Part shown: piece by piece, positions 19,770 to 31,000 of the stretch | How positions within the stretch are numbered: position 1 is the stretch's first letter | How the letters are laid out: each line of letters starts with the position of its first letter | Made by a program: the position numbers and the translations under genes | Notes under the pieces: generated by a model | The model's database searches: none | The model's input: the letters and a program-made list of their open reading frames with translations, nothing else | What the model was told of the DNA's origin: nothing | From: Planctomycetota bacterium | GTDB taxonomy: Bacteria > Planctomycetota > Planctomycetia > Gemmatales > Gemmataceae | Direction of reading: 5' to 3' | Length of the DNA stretch: 64,000 bases | Assembly: GCA_021413735.1 (NCBI GenBank) | Contig: JAIOPV010000250.1 | Location: 1-64,000 of the forward strand

Positions 19770-21284
19770 TCACCTCCTCTGGTGGAAGAATCCGCGTGTC
19801 CACGCCTTGCCGTTGGCGAATCGCCGACCGCCCATGGACACGATGGCAGTCACGACCATGTCGTTCTGTGGGCCTCCCTTCCGCTGGCGGGTGAACTCAG
19901 AAGCCTCCACTTCGACCCGCCAGTGCTGGCTCGCGCTCACGCTCCCCTGCGGCTCCTCCAGGCCGAGCAAGTCACCCACCAGGTCGTAGGTGTTTCCCTG
20001 TGGGTTGCTCGTGCTCAGCAGGAGTTGCTTCGACTCACCCAGAAGCTGCGAGAAAAAAGCATTCGTTGTCTTACATCCGTTAGCGCATATGATCTTCGTT
20101 TGAAGATTGGCGATCCACGCCTCCGCCTCCTGTTGCGCTTTTGCTCCCCCACCGAGGGCTGAAACGAGTAACGGGATGTTTTGGATCACGTTCACCTGGA
20201 TCAGCCCCGCCGAGCGGCATACCGCCTGGATTTTTGAGTCGTTACCGGGGAGTGCGGTCAGGTGAGCTTCGTCGCTGATGATCGCGACCGGCTTGCCCCG
20301 CCCGCGCCGCAGGGCCGAACGCTGCATCGACATCTTCCAGACGGCCTGGATCATCCTCGCCGGCTCCCCGTACACCAGGGTCGGGCAGTCGATGCACACC
20401 GCCTCGCCGTTCAGCACGGCCTCGGGGGTGAGCGAAATCTCTCCTTCCTTGGCGGGCCAGACCAGGTGGGCGAGCGGCCCGGTCATGAACTTCGAGAGAA
20501 TGCCGAGCGTAATCGTGTGAATTACGCTCTTTGTTTTGTCAGATAGTTCGGGCCATTCCGATGTGAAATAGTCCTCGAGAATATCTCGCTCCACATCGTC
20601 ACGCCGCATCACTTCGTTCAGCCTCACAAGCGTCTGGGCACAAAACCCCGAAAGCCATTTCGGGCTCTTGAGTGCCGATTCTTGCTGCGGGCAACTGGTA
20701 ACGAACCGGTACAGATCCGGCACCCCGGCCCGGCCCCAGGCCCTCCACAGCGCGGAGACCGACAGTTCCAGGTGGCGGGCCGAGGCATCGTCCCAGAACT
20801 TGTTGTCCCCTCCGCCCTCTCCCCGCGTCTGCATGCCCACGAGTTCCCGCATCAGCGAAACGGCATCGGCCACCGAGCCGCCCGGCCCCGAGAGGGCGTA
20901 GTTCAAGAAATCGAACCGGTATGGTGACCCCAACCCGAAGCGAACGAGCTTCCTGCTACACCGCTCCGCCGCCCTGCGGTAGAAATCGATATCGTCAGAC
21001 TTGGCCGTGCATTGGAGTATCCCGGCATCTTCGCGCAGCAGCAGGTCGTTGATCGCCTGTAGCGGCCCACTGGTCTTACCCGACCCGGTGCTTCCCGTGA
21101 TTAAAACACCCTCCGTAAGCTCCGAGATAGAGATCGCGTCGCGGTCGTTGATCCAGAGCATTGGCGCGGGTGGCCGCGCCTTTGGTCTCTTCGCCGCGAA
21201 CAGTTTCTTGCAGAGGCACGCGACAGCCCCGACGCCCAGGCCGACAGCACCAGCATGAAAGGGATTGGTGGGATCGATGATCAT
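19770..21284 (-). CDS. VirD4/TraG/TraD-like type IV coupling ATPase
   Basis: EGVLITGSTGSGKTSGPLQAIND Walker A; PVAIISDEAHLTALPG Walker B; ICRSAGLIQVNVIQN-like region. Confidence 0.8.
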   Translation of the reverse strand: MIIDPTNPFHAGAVGLGVGAVACLCKKLFAAKRPKARPPAPMLWINDRDAISISELTEGVLITGSTGSGKTSGPLQAINDLLLREDAGILQCTAKSDDIDFYRRAAERCSRKLVRFGLGSPYRFDFLNYALSGPGGSVADAVSLMRELVGMQTRGEGGGDNKFWDDASARHLELSVSALWRAWGRAGVPDLYRFVTSCPQQESALKSPKWLSGFCAQTLVRLNEVMRRDDVERDILEDYFTSEWPELSDKTKSVIHTITLGILSKFMTGPLAHLVWPAKEGEISLTPEAVLNGEAVCIDCPTLVYGEPARMIQAVWKMSMQRSALRRGRGKPVAIISDEAHLTALPGNDSKIQAVCRSAGLIQVNVIQNIPLLVSALGGGAKAQQEAEAWIANLQTKIICANGCKTTNAFFSQLLGESKQLLLSTSNPQGNTYDLVGDLLGLEEPQGSVSASQHWRVEVEASEFTRQRKGGPQNDMVVTAIVSMGGRRFANGKAWTRGFFHQRR

Positions 21285-21435
21285 GCCACCGTCATTCCGC
21301 CGTCGTGCGGCTTGTTGAGGATGAGCGCCACCAGGGCGATGACCGCCCCGATGACGTCGATGCGGATGCAGTCCATGCGCGATTTCCCAGAGGCACGCGT
21401 TCGTGCCTGACCGAGGTTGGGGGTAAGAGAAGGAA

Positions 21436-22245
21436 TCAGCTCAGCGGTGGGTGCTTGAGCATCTGCGGCAGGGTCGCCATCGGCAGGCCGTGCTTTTCCA
21501 ACTTGGCGAGACCGGCATCGATCAAAACGAGGGCGGCGCGGGCCTTGGCAACCGTGTCGGCGGTGAACTGGGCGACCAGGCCGGGGACAGTGCCCTTCAC
21601 CGGCTTGGGCTTCTTCGGCTTGCAGCCCTTCATCTCATTGAGCTTCTCGTTAACGAGATCGACCAGCGTCTCGACCTTCGCGCCCTTGTGCTGCTCATAG
21701 AACGCCACCTGCATGTCCTGCGGAAGTCGGCTGGTTGCCCAGGCAGCCTTCGGCGCAAGTTTCAGCCCACGTAGGGTGGGATGGAGATTCTTGTTCGTCG
21801 TCAAGTCGCGGGAGACGGTGCCCTCGGAGACGTTGAACAGGGCCGCGACTTCCTTGCTCCGAAGGTTCCCGACCTCCTTAGCGCGGAAGAACGCAGTCGC
21901 CCTTTCCAGACCGCTCAACTCGCGGTGGTCGTTGTTCTCCTTGAACTGAATGGCCAGGATATCGAGCGGTTCGGGGCGTTGCGCCAGGACGTTCGCGAGG
22001 ATGTCGGTCATCCCCGCCCGCCGCCGGGCGAGCAAGCGGTGTTGTCCGAGGAGAGTCTCGTAGCGGTCGCCATCGATGGGAAAGATCGTGATCGGCGGAA
22101 TCGGATCGTTGCGCTCGTACCCCGCCGCGATCCGATCAACCAACTCCAAATCAACCTCATTGATGGGGTTCGAGGGTGGGTCGATCAGCGAGAGTGGGAT
22201 CACCTTCGGCAGAACGGCGGTCAGGGTGGGAGGCATGCCGGACAT
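21436..22245 (-). CDS. ParB/RepB/Spo0J-like partition protein
   Basis: RYETLLGQHRLLARRRAG (GxxR-type box) and HTH NLRSKEVAALFNVSEGTVSRDLTTN. Confidence 0.85.
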   Translation of the reverse strand: MSGMPPTLTAVLPKVIPLSLIDPPSNPINEVDLELVDRIAAGYERNDPIPPITIFPIDGDRYETLLGQHRLLARRRAGMTDILANVLAQRPEPLDILAIQFKENNDHRELSGLERATAFFRAKEVGNLRSKEVAALFNVSEGTVSRDLTTNKNLHPTLRGLKLAPKAAWATSRLPQDMQVAFYEQHKGAKVETLVDLVNEKLNEMKGCKPKKPKPVKGTVPGLVAQFTADTVAKARAALVLIDAGLAKLEKHGLPMATLPQMLKHPPLS

Positions 22246-22336
22246 AGTTGGTTCTCCTGTAGGGGGCATCCAGGTAGCCGTCGTCTCGTCACGGGTAAAA
22301 TCGGCCGCCGTCGGTTTCCCTGCGCGCTTTCCCGAA

Positions 22337-22843
22337 CTACTCGTCGAGATCGCTGAACAAGCGGCGGAGGAAGATGGTGGCCTCGCGCCACAACTTCCGG
22401 GCTTCGTTAAGAGAGACACCAACTTCCGCTGCTGCATCTACGAAGTTGAGCCCGTCGAAGAAGTGGGCATGGAAAACCCTCCGGGCGTCGTCGGCCAAGA
22501 ACGCCAGCGCGTCGTCGAGATCCAGCCAGAACTCGACGGACGGGGCGACAAGGCTAGCGGCGATGGATTCAGTCATCAACTCAGCCTTCGACTTCATCGC
22601 CTTCTTGATCCAATCTGCGCGGCGGCGTTGGGCGATCCGCACGGCCAAGCCCCGCATGTCATCGGGAATCTGGCTCGCCATCATGCGACGGTGCGTCTGC
22701 TCCAGAACCTGCTGGGTGAGGTCGATGAGCGCCTCGCCGATAAGTTGGCCGCCCCGCATCAAGACCGGGCGGACGAGGCTTGCGAGCGCTGCCCAAGCCT
22801 TTCCACATTGCGGGTTTGAGCAGGTGGCGTGTTGCGTACACAT
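22337..22843 (-). CDS. Sigma-70-like (ECF-like) region protein
   Basis: DDALAFLADDARRVFHAHFFDGLNFVDAAAEVGVSLNEARKLWREATIFLRRLF resembles sigma region 4. Confidence 0.55.
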   Translation of the reverse strand: MCTQHATCSNPQCGKAWAALASLVRPVLMRGGQLIGEALIDLTQQVLEQTHRRMMASQIPDDMRGLAVRIAQRRRADWIKKAMKSKAELMTESIAASLVAPSVEFWLDLDDALAFLADDARRVFHAHFFDGLNFVDAAAEVGVSLNEARKLWREATIFLRRLFSDLDE

Positions 22844-23202
22844 GCGAGTCTCCAGGCAAAAGGAGGACGGCGGCCGCTGGCATGTGCCAGTGGTCTGGTA
22901 GGGGAACGCGGGGTGAGATGGCGAGAGTCAGTGGCGGTTTGCTGTCACTGACGGGGACGTTATGGACGGGGTAGATTGGGAAGCGGTATCGGGGTACACT
23001 CTCCCAAAGCAACACTCACGGGTCGCGAACGCGAGTTCTTCTCGAAGGATGAACCGGGGCCTCCAGGGGATTCGTCGCCCCACGAGGGGCAACTCAGGTA
23101 AACGTACTTTCCCCGACGGAGGGATAATCCGGAAGCCCACGAACCGGACTTGTTTAGGTCACTTTTTGGTTGCACCGACACGAAGCAGACAGAAAGCGGA
23201 CA

Positions 23203-24261
23203 ATGGCGAAGCGACGTGAGGGAGCAAGACGATCATCCACCATCACGGTGAACGGCGAGGTTCTCGCGCAATTTCGTAAGATTGCTGGATTTAACTCGCA
23301 AACAGACTTGGCGATTGCAGCAGACATATCGGAAAAGACGGTTCAGCGGGCGGAGAATGGAGAGGGTATCAGACCAGCCGCTGTGGCAGCAATCTCGCTG
23401 GCTATCAAAGTGCCGATCCAGGAACTCGTTCAGCCACCACTTACACCCATCACGCCACCGCCAGCCTCTCCGACAGCAAACAGACAGATTGTCACGATCA
23501 GGATGGATTTTCCTGAGGGGGCGATATCCGTTGAATTTCCAGTCGATGCTTGGGGCCAACATGGGTTTCACTGCCTTCGATTGCTCTGTGGACTCCGGCA
23601 TGGGATCGAAGATCCTCAGGCTCAACTAGGCAGCCTAACCCTTAGCGGGAGATTAAGGAAATCGGACACTATACGGATCGCTCGCGCTGTGATTCGGGGC
23701 CAGCTCGGCTGCCTTTCAATTCAGTCGATCACAATCGGGGGAGTCGGGAGGATCTACTGCTTGCCGCCCTCTCATGGCAGGCGAAGACCGATGGCTTTTC
23801 CATCATCAATTCTCTCGGATACATTCCCGACGAAAACGTCAAATCCATCTGCGGACGGGAGATTCAGCATCACTGACGCTGGCTTTGCCTTGCATTCCCT
23901 TGGGCTCAGAAAAGTGGACGCGCCAATTGCACAGACAGAGTTCGCGGCGCTGCTTGAACGCACTGTCATCGAGTCTGTCGCTACTGAATCAATCACTTCT
24001 GTTGTAGATCGGGCGGCTATCCGCTCTCGCATGATGAGTTTGGTAATCCGGATTAACGATATGTGCCTCAAAGAGAGATGGGCGATCGTTTCACCAACAA
24101 CTGGCTTGGCTTCGCGTTTGACGACAATTTCGATCGATGCAGAAGAAGTATTCGCTCTTGAGGCCATCGACACGAACGCGACAAGCGACTATACGGTTGA
24201 CATTATTGCAATGCTTCCATTTCGGCTGATTGCGTTACCCAGGAATGCGTCACCAAGCTGA
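23203..24261 (+). CDS. XRE-family HTH transcriptional regulator with unknown C-terminal domain
   Basis: LAQFRKIAGFNSQTDLAIAADISEKTVQRAENGEGIRPAAVAAISLAIKV. Confidence 0.7.
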   Translation: MAKRREGARRSSTITVNGEVLAQFRKIAGFNSQTDLAIAADISEKTVQRAENGEGIRPAAVAAISLAIKVPIQELVQPPLTPITPPPASPTANRQIVTIRMDFPEGAISVEFPVDAWGQHGFHCLRLLCGLRHGIEDPQAQLGSLTLSGRLRKSDTIRIARAVIRGQLGCLSIQSITIGGVGRIYCLPPSHGRRRPMAFPSSILSDTFPTKTSNPSADGRFSITDAGFALHSLGLRKVDAPIAQTEFAALLERTVIESVATESITSVVDRAAIRSRMMSLVIRINDMCLKERWAIVSPTTGLASRLTTISIDAEEVFALEAIDTNATSDYTVDIIAMLPFRLIALPRNASPS

Positions 24262-24847
24262 GTCGCTTATGAGTCGGTGCAATTCCAGAGGCCGCTTGCC
24301 TTGATTACGGGAGGCCAAGCGGTTCGTATTTTTCTTCTTCCCGGATCCGACGAAGTGTGCTACCCAGAAAGGCGAAACCCCCGAGAGCGGCAAGCTCAAC
24401 AGGGGTTTCTGAGTAACTTTGATGTTCGCCCATCCAGTTACCTGAGCCCCACACTTAGCACTTTTCCAGGGCCTCGGTCAACCAGATTCCCAGCATCACG
24501 GTCACTGCGTTGCAGCCTTCTCAGGCCAAGGACGCGGTTGCGGGTTCCCGAGCGCAAAACCCGAGACGGCTCGTGGTGGTCTTTACCTCGCAAGAGGGTT
24601 TCCGCCACCCCCGCACGGGTACGCACTCGGAGGGGATATACAGGGACAGACGAACGGTGAAGTAAGTGCCAGCAATGGCGGCCGGGGGGCAGGTGGCTCT
24701 GCCTTGGACAAGTCGTCCAGAACAAAAGCCCCTGGTAAACACGAGCGGCAGACTGCGTGACCTGAATGCCGGAGCGGTTCCCCGAGGGTGACCGGGGTCT
24801 TCCGGAAATTTAACGACGCGCAGAATTCAACAACGCAAGGAGGCGCC

Positions 24848-25072
24848 ATGAACCATCTCACGGGAAAAACACGGGTCCGCATTGGCTGGCGCGGCAGGCT
24901 CATCCTGCAGGTGCAGGAGACCTACCAGTATTCGACCGGCGGTGATTCGCTCCTCCGTCCGCACACCGGCTACCGCTGGCGAGACGCGAAGGTAACCGAC
25001 TTGCCCGTGTTCCGCGAGAACGGCGGCATGGTCCGGGAGTTGGAGAACGTGGAGCCCTTCGAGGGGCGGTGA
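24848..25072 (+). CDS. Hypothetical protein
   Basis: ORF with AAGGAGG RBS. Confidence 0.5.
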   Translation: MNHLTGKTRVRIGWRGRLILQVQETYQYSTGGDSLLRPHTGYRWRDAKVTDLPVFRENGGMVRELENVEPFEGR

Positions 25073-25144
25073 CGCATCGCCCGCCACTTCCTGATTGCCA
25101 ATTCCTTCTCCTCGCGCTACTGGTTTCGAGCCCTCGCTGGTTCC

Positions 25145-25178
25145 GTTCAGGTCCGGCGGGGGCACCGAAAACCTGAAC
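25145..25178 (+). promoter_or_regulatory. Leader stem-loop GTTCAGGT...ACCTGAAC ahead of CGAAAGGA RBS
   Basis: 8-bp perfect stem, ATG at 25198. Confidence 0.65.
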
Positions 25179-25197
25179 AGCGAAAGGAATCGCACCC

Positions 25198-25950
25198 ATG
25201 CCCCGTAAAGCCAGAACCCCCAAACCGAAACCCACAGACGCCCAGGTCGAAGGCGAAATGATCGCCGCTCACCAGACCGCAGTTGCTGAACACATCCCCG
25301 AAGAGAACGATCCTGCGACCGAGTTCGACATCGCGAAGCTGGAGGCCATGCCGCCCTCACCGCCTGTTCCTGATCGGGAAGAAATCACCCAAAACACGCC
25401 TGAACCGACACAAATGTTCCCGACCGGGAAGGCCGAACCCGACACGCAGGTTCGCGTTGAGGCCGCCCTTGCGGCTGTGCCACAGGGAGTCGTCGTGCGT
25501 GGGAGCGAGATCCCGCGTCCCGAACCGCTCGCCGGTCGCGATTGGGCGAAGTACGCCGACCCGGCCCCCCGCCACAGTGTGAGGTGGCCCGATGGGTTCG
25601 AGATCGCCGTGCAGGAATCACCGAGCCGGAAAACCGTTGAGATCCAGTTCGGTGACGGAAGCACCCGCGACAAGCCGCAGAACTACGACGCGATCAAAGA
25701 AGTGCTGCGTGAGCACGGCATGAGATGGAACGGTACGAACGCTTGGGTCGTCGATCTTGTCCCTGAACGCGGTAGCCACCACGAAAAGCTGATGGCACGC
25801 GACGAGAACAAGGCCATCCGCACCCGGATCGAGGACGAGGCGTTCCCCCAAATCATTGCCGTGGAAGAAGAGAAACGCGGACAGATCGAACTCACGGACG
25901 AAACCCGCCAACGCATCAACAGGGCGGCGGAAGTTCGCGGTCGCTCATAA
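25198..25950 (+). CDS. Hypothetical protein
   Basis: ORF, RBS, hairpin leader. Confidence 0.6.
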   Translation: MPRKARTPKPKPTDAQVEGEMIAAHQTAVAEHIPEENDPATEFDIAKLEAMPPSPPVPDREEITQNTPEPTQMFPTGKAEPDTQVRVEAALAAVPQGVVVRGSEIPRPEPLAGRDWAKYADPAPRHSVRWPDGFEIAVQESPSRKTVEIQFGDGSTRDKPQNYDAIKEVLREHGMRWNGTNAWVVDLVPERGSHHEKLMARDENKAIRTRIEDEAFPQIIAVEEEKRGQIELTDETRQRINRAAEVRGRS

Positions 25951-26322
25951 GGTGTGATCGTACTCGTCTTCCGGGGCAACGAAAACGCTCCGCGAACTCC
26001 CCAGGCCCGATAGGTTCGGTCATTCAGCTTCAGTCCTGTGGTGCCAGACCGCGGGCCTGACGCTGCTTTGCGTATCGCTCGCGGAAGTAGGCGTTGAGCT
26101 TCTGCCGCTTCGCTTCCTTCTCCTCTGGCGTAAGGATCTTCTTTCTGCGACCCCGAGATTTCGCGATCCGTTCGCGGCCTGCTTTCCCTCGCTCCCCGGC
26201 GGTCATGGCATCCCATTCACGCTGACGCTGGATGTGCAGCAAAGCCAACTCTGGCGATCCAGCCCCAGGGCATTTCGTGACGCCTTTCTCTCTGATAAAC
26301 GCCGCTATCTTCTCTTCGTCGG

Positions 26323-27750
26323 TTACGCCGCGCTGCCCACCTCGGCGGACAGCGCGCGAGCTTCCCCCGGTGGCGACTTCACCTCCGCCTTCGCCCGGTG
26401 ACGCTCCTGAGTTTCCCATAGGCGATCCGCGATGAAGTCGTCGAGATCCCCGACTGGCACGTCGTAGTCGCCGGCGATGGCCTCCCGGCTTCGTCCTGTG
26501 GCGAGCATCCGTTGGATGTCGGGCCATTCGGCCACATCGATCGGGCTGGGCTTCCAGCGGTCGGCAGGGGCGTGACCGGCGGCTTCTGGCGTCGTGTCGT
26601 CGGTGGTGGCAGTCAGCATCTCGAAGACGTCGGGCTTGACGGAAACGACGCAGACATCCGAATCGGAGGGTGCCTGTGCATCATCATCGCCTGCAGGTTC
26701 GGGGTCAACGTCGCCCACCTCCAGCCCCCGGCGTTTCTTCTCCCAACGCCACATCATCGAGCATTTCTGCGGTTTCATTCCTGTTGCCTTGGATGCGTCG
26801 TGATTGGAGCCACCCGCGAGCCGCACCTCAACCAGCTTGTCGAGCTGCGACTGCCGCCAGCCGCTAGGCAAGAGCGGGTCGGGATCGTGTTCACTCGCTG
26901 GCGTTTCCGGAGTCGCCAGGTCGAGCTTTTTCCGCTCCACCGCCCACATGCCACGGCATTGCGACGGGTTTTTGCCGATGACCGCCTCGATCTCCTCGTA
27001 GGACTTGCCAGCGAGTTTCATCTCAGCCAGCTTTTGCTTCTGCCACGGTTTCCACTCGTATTCGTCGCGCGGGATGGCGTGATATTCCGGGAGTCGAGCT
27101 TCCTCTCGCTGCGTTCCTGGTTCGGTGCTGGTCTGGTCAGCCGGCACCAGGGGCGAGGTTGCTCCCTTGAGTTCTTCCTCGACCTCCGCGCGCGTCATCG
27201 CGCCCATTTTTCGCCAGTGGTCGAGAACACCATGATGCGTCGCGCCGATCGATACGGCGAACTCCGCGGTGTGTGCGTCCTTTCCGCTGATGGCCGTTTC
27301 ACCCGCCGTGTGACGCTGTTCGTCCGAGAGACGAAGCTCAGACGGCTCGGCCTTGTCGCCGCACCCGTCCAGCAGCCGACACGGAAAGTCGTCGCTGCTA
27401 GTGGCGAAGCCGATGACGCGACCGATTGCTTCCGACACTGCGCTCGAGATGGGCTGAGACCAGATCAAGCCACGAAGGAAGCCCAGGTCGTGCAGGAATC
27501 GGGCGTAGGACGATTGGGTAGGCGGACAACCCGTCAGGTGCCCCTCCAGGGCGTACTCCTCAATCCGCTGAAGGGCATCGAACAGCGTCTCGAACATGCA
27601 CCAGTCGCGCGGCAGGTGGTCGGTTTCGTGCAGGTAGCCGTCGATGAAGCCGAGATCGACCAGGACTTGCTTCGCGGTGTAGGTGGACACATCGGCCTTC
27701 CCTTCCAGCCCCACCGCGTAACGGACGCAAATCACGCTGATGAACCGCAT
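26323..27750 (-). CDS. Hypothetical DNA-binding-like protein with three WKPxQ...GxW (Myb/SANT-like) repeats
   Basis: Repeats EWKPWQKQKLAEMKLAGKSYEEIEAVIGKNPSQCRGMW and GWRQSQLDKLVEVRLAGGSNHDASKATGMKPQKCSMMW. Confidence 0.55.
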   Translation of the reverse strand: MRFISVICVRYAVGLEGKADVSTYTAKQVLVDLGFIDGYLHETDHLPRDWCMFETLFDALQRIEEYALEGHLTGCPPTQSSYARFLHDLGFLRGLIWSQPISSAVSEAIGRVIGFATSSDDFPCRLLDGCGDKAEPSELRLSDEQRHTAGETAISGKDAHTAEFAVSIGATHHGVLDHWRKMGAMTRAEVEEELKGATSPLVPADQTSTEPGTQREEARLPEYHAIPRDEYEWKPWQKQKLAEMKLAGKSYEEIEAVIGKNPSQCRGMWAVERKKLDLATPETPASEHDPDPLLPSGWRQSQLDKLVEVRLAGGSNHDASKATGMKPQKCSMMWRWEKKRRGLEVGDVDPEPAGDDDAQAPSDSDVCVVSVKPDVFEMLTATTDDTTPEAAGHAPADRWKPSPIDVAEWPDIQRMLATGRSREAIAGDYDVPVGDLDDFIADRLWETQERHRAKAEVKSPPGEARALSAEVGSAA

Positions 27751-27880
27751 CCGTTACGCGATAGAGCCGTGGGAGAGTTTGTTCATCAGCGAGCGGAGAG
27801 TGCCACGGCTTACCCTTTCGCGCAACCGAAACCTGCCCGCCGACCTTTCTCTCCGGGGTCTGAATCAGTCCAGTGCCTCG

Positions 27881-27922
27881 CGCAAGCGGGAACGGGGAAC
27901 CCTACCCCATTACCCGCTTGCG
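27881..27922. repeat. Nested hairpin CGCAAGCGGG[AACGGGGAACCCTACCCCATTA]CCCGCTTGCG
   Basis: 10-bp perfect outer arms. Confidence 0.75.
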
Positions 27923-27967
27923 TGACCGCTGTCGCTGGCCCCGCCCCGATTCCTTCCGCCCCCGGAA

Positions 27968-27988
27968 AGGTCGCCGTCCTGGCGGCCT
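27968..27988 (+). promoter_or_regulatory. Leader stem-loop AGGTCGCC-GTCCT-GGCGGCCT before AACAGAAGGAG RBS
   Basis: 8-bp stem, ATG at 28008. Confidence 0.65.
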
Positions 27989-28007
27989 CGAACAGAAGGA
28001 GTCGCCT

Positions 28008-31000
28008 ATGGCTCAGTATTGCTTGAGCTTCCCGCCAATCCGCGCTACAACCGGAGCGAACAAATCATGCTCCGTGATGCATAAGCCGGTCCGAAAAACA
28101 CCTAGTCTCCCCGGCTTCGATTCCGACATCGAACCGCAGGCTGAAACCCTGAGCTTCGTGAAGTTGGTGGGCGACCGCCCCACCGAACCCGTCACCTTTG
28201 CCGAGCGTGTCCGCCCCGAGGTCGCCGCCGGCGAGAAGGGCAAAGCCCGCGACATCATCGCTGCGATCAAAACGCTCAAGGACATCGACAACCGCCTCAC
28301 GCCAGCCACACCCGCCGAGCGAGCCATCCTTGCCCGCTTTCCGGGCTTCGGCCCTGTGGCCCTTTCGATCTTCCCAAACCCCGCGACAGGTGAGTTCAAG
28401 CCTGGCTGGGAAGAGATCGGCCAGGAGTTAAAGGAACTGCTGACGCCCGAGGAATACGCCAGCGCCAAGCGGACCACGTTCAACGCCTTCTACACCTCGC
28501 CGACCGTCATCGACGCGATGCACCAGTCGCTCAACCGCTTGGGCGTGCCGGAGAACGCACTCATTCTGGAGCCGGGATGCGGTGTCGGCCGTTTCATTCA
28601 GCTCGGCAAGCGGTATCTCGGTGTCGAACTCGACGGCATCTCAGGACGGATCGCCAAGGCGTTGCACCCCGAAGCCGACATCCGGATCGAGAATTTCACC
28701 GACACCAAGTTGCCTCAGCTCGACGCCGTCATTGGCAATGTTCCCTTTGCTGACGTGAAGTTGGAGCACAACGGGCAGAAGTTCAGCCTCCACGACTACT
28801 TCTTCGCAAAGTCGGTTGATGCCCTGAAGCCGGGCGGCGTGATGGCACTCGTGACCAGCCACTATACCCTCGATAAGACCAACGCCGCGATCCGCGAATA
28901 CCTCGGCGAGCGAGCCGACTTTCTGGGTGCGATCCGGCTGCCTTCGGATGCGTTCAAGAAGGAGGGCACATCGGTCGTTACCGACATCGTGTTCGTGAGG
29001 AAACGCAGCCTCGACGAACCCCTAAGCCACGCCGATCCCGAATGGCTGAAGACCGAACCCACCGACATCGATGGCCGCTCACTTCCGATCAACGCCTACT
29101 TCAAACACCACCCGGAGATGGTCCTGGGGACTTATTCGGGCAAGGACTCGCTCTATGGCGAGGGATATTCGGTCAAGTCGAACGGCGCTCTTGTGGAGCA
29201 GTTGAAGCAGGCCGTGGAGCGGCTTCCTGCACCGGTGCCGAAACAGGATGTCGAGACGCACCAAACTGAGGCTGAGAGCCAAATCGCCCCGGCGCCGAAG
29301 TTCGTTCCGCCACCCCCTGAACGCCATATCTCCGAAGGTTCATTTTTCGTGAACGACGGACGGATTCACCAGGTCGTAAACGGCAACTCCGAGCCCGTGG
29401 TGTACGGTGGCGGTGAACTCTGGGCGAACGGTGCGCTCGTTGGCCGGCGGATGAGCAACCTGATCGAGCTTCGGGACAAGGCCCGTCGAGTGCTTCAGTC
29501 GCAGAACGATGGCTGGCCCGAGGCAGAACGTCAGCGGGCGCGAGCCGACCTCAACCGCTCATACGATTGGTTCCGGTCTGCCTTTGGGCCGGTGAACAAG
29601 ACCACGATTTCTGAAGGCAAAGACGGCGCGACGGTTCGCCGCATGCCCAATCTGGTAAAGTTCCGCGAAGACCCCGACGCGATGCTGGTGATGGCGCTTG
29701 AGGAATACGACGAGCAGACCGGCGAGGCGAAGAAGGCTCCGATCCTGCTGCGTGATGTGGTGGGGAAAACGCCGCCGATTACCAGCGTCACCACGGCAGA
29801 AGAGGGATTGCTGGTCTCGCTGAACAACCGGGGCGTGGTGGACCTGCCGTACATCTCGCAGCTCTACGGGAAGCCCGAGGAGGTGGTGGTCAGCGAACTC
29901 GGCGATCTGATCTACCAGAACCCCGAAACGAAGCACTGGGAGCCGGCCGACCAGTACCTCTCCGGCAACGTCCGTGCGAAGCTGGCAGCAGCAGAGAAAG
30001 CCGGGATCGAGCAGAACGTCGACGCCCTGAAAGCAGTCCAGCCCGAGGACGTACTTCCGGGCGACATCGACGCCAACCTCGGGGCGCCCTGGATTCCCGC
30101 AAGCGACATTCAGGCGTTCGCGTCGCACTTGTTCGGGGTCGAGCCGTCGTCGATTACCGTCAGCCACCTGCAGAAAGATGCCGTATGGAGCGTCGAAGGT
30201 GATTACTCTGCCGAGCGGTCGGTTGCAAACACCACCGACTACGGCACGACCAGAGCGAGCGGGTTGTGGCTGTTGGGGCTTGCCCTCAATCAAAAAACGC
30301 CAACGATCTACGATCCTGCACCGGGCGACCCTGATAAGAGGGTTGTGAATCAAGAGGCGACGCTCGCGGCTAAAGAGAAGCAAAAAGTTATAAAGGAGCA
30401 ATTCAAGAACTGGGTCTTCGCCGACGCCGATCGCACCGAGCGCTTAGTGAGAATCTACAATGAAACATATAACAGCCTCCGCCCCCGCATTTTCGATGGA
30501 TCGCACCTTGATTTTCCTGGGATGTCCCAGGCGATCAATCTCCGTCCGCATCAAAGGGACGCCATTTGGCGAGGAATGTCAGGCGGCAACACGTTGCTCG
30601 CACATTGCGTCGGAGCTGGGAAAAGTTACGAGCTTGCCGCAACAGCTATGAAGATGAAGCAGGCAGGGCTAATAAACAAGCCACTCATTACGATCCCAAA
30701 CCATCTTTTGGAGCAATTCGCGCGAGAGTTCCAGCAGCTTTACCCCAATGCCAAACTGCTTGTAGCGGGTAAGGACGACTTCAGCCGCGACCGCCGAAAG
30801 CAGCTCACGGCGAAGATTGCATCGGGCGAGTGGGATGCGATCATCATGACCCACAGCAGTTTCGAGCGAATCGGCATGTCCCGCGATTTCCAAGAGCGGT
30901 TCCTCCGCGAACAGATTGCTGATTACGACGCGCTACTCACCGAACAAGCAGCCGAGAAATACTCCAAAGCGCGACGAAATATAATTAAGACAATCGAGAA

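Noticed and set aside
26512-28026. 504-aa plus-strand ORF overlapping 26323-27750
   Set aside because: The minus-strand frame has structured repeats and plausible composition; the plus frame looks like an antisense shadow, though this is not certain
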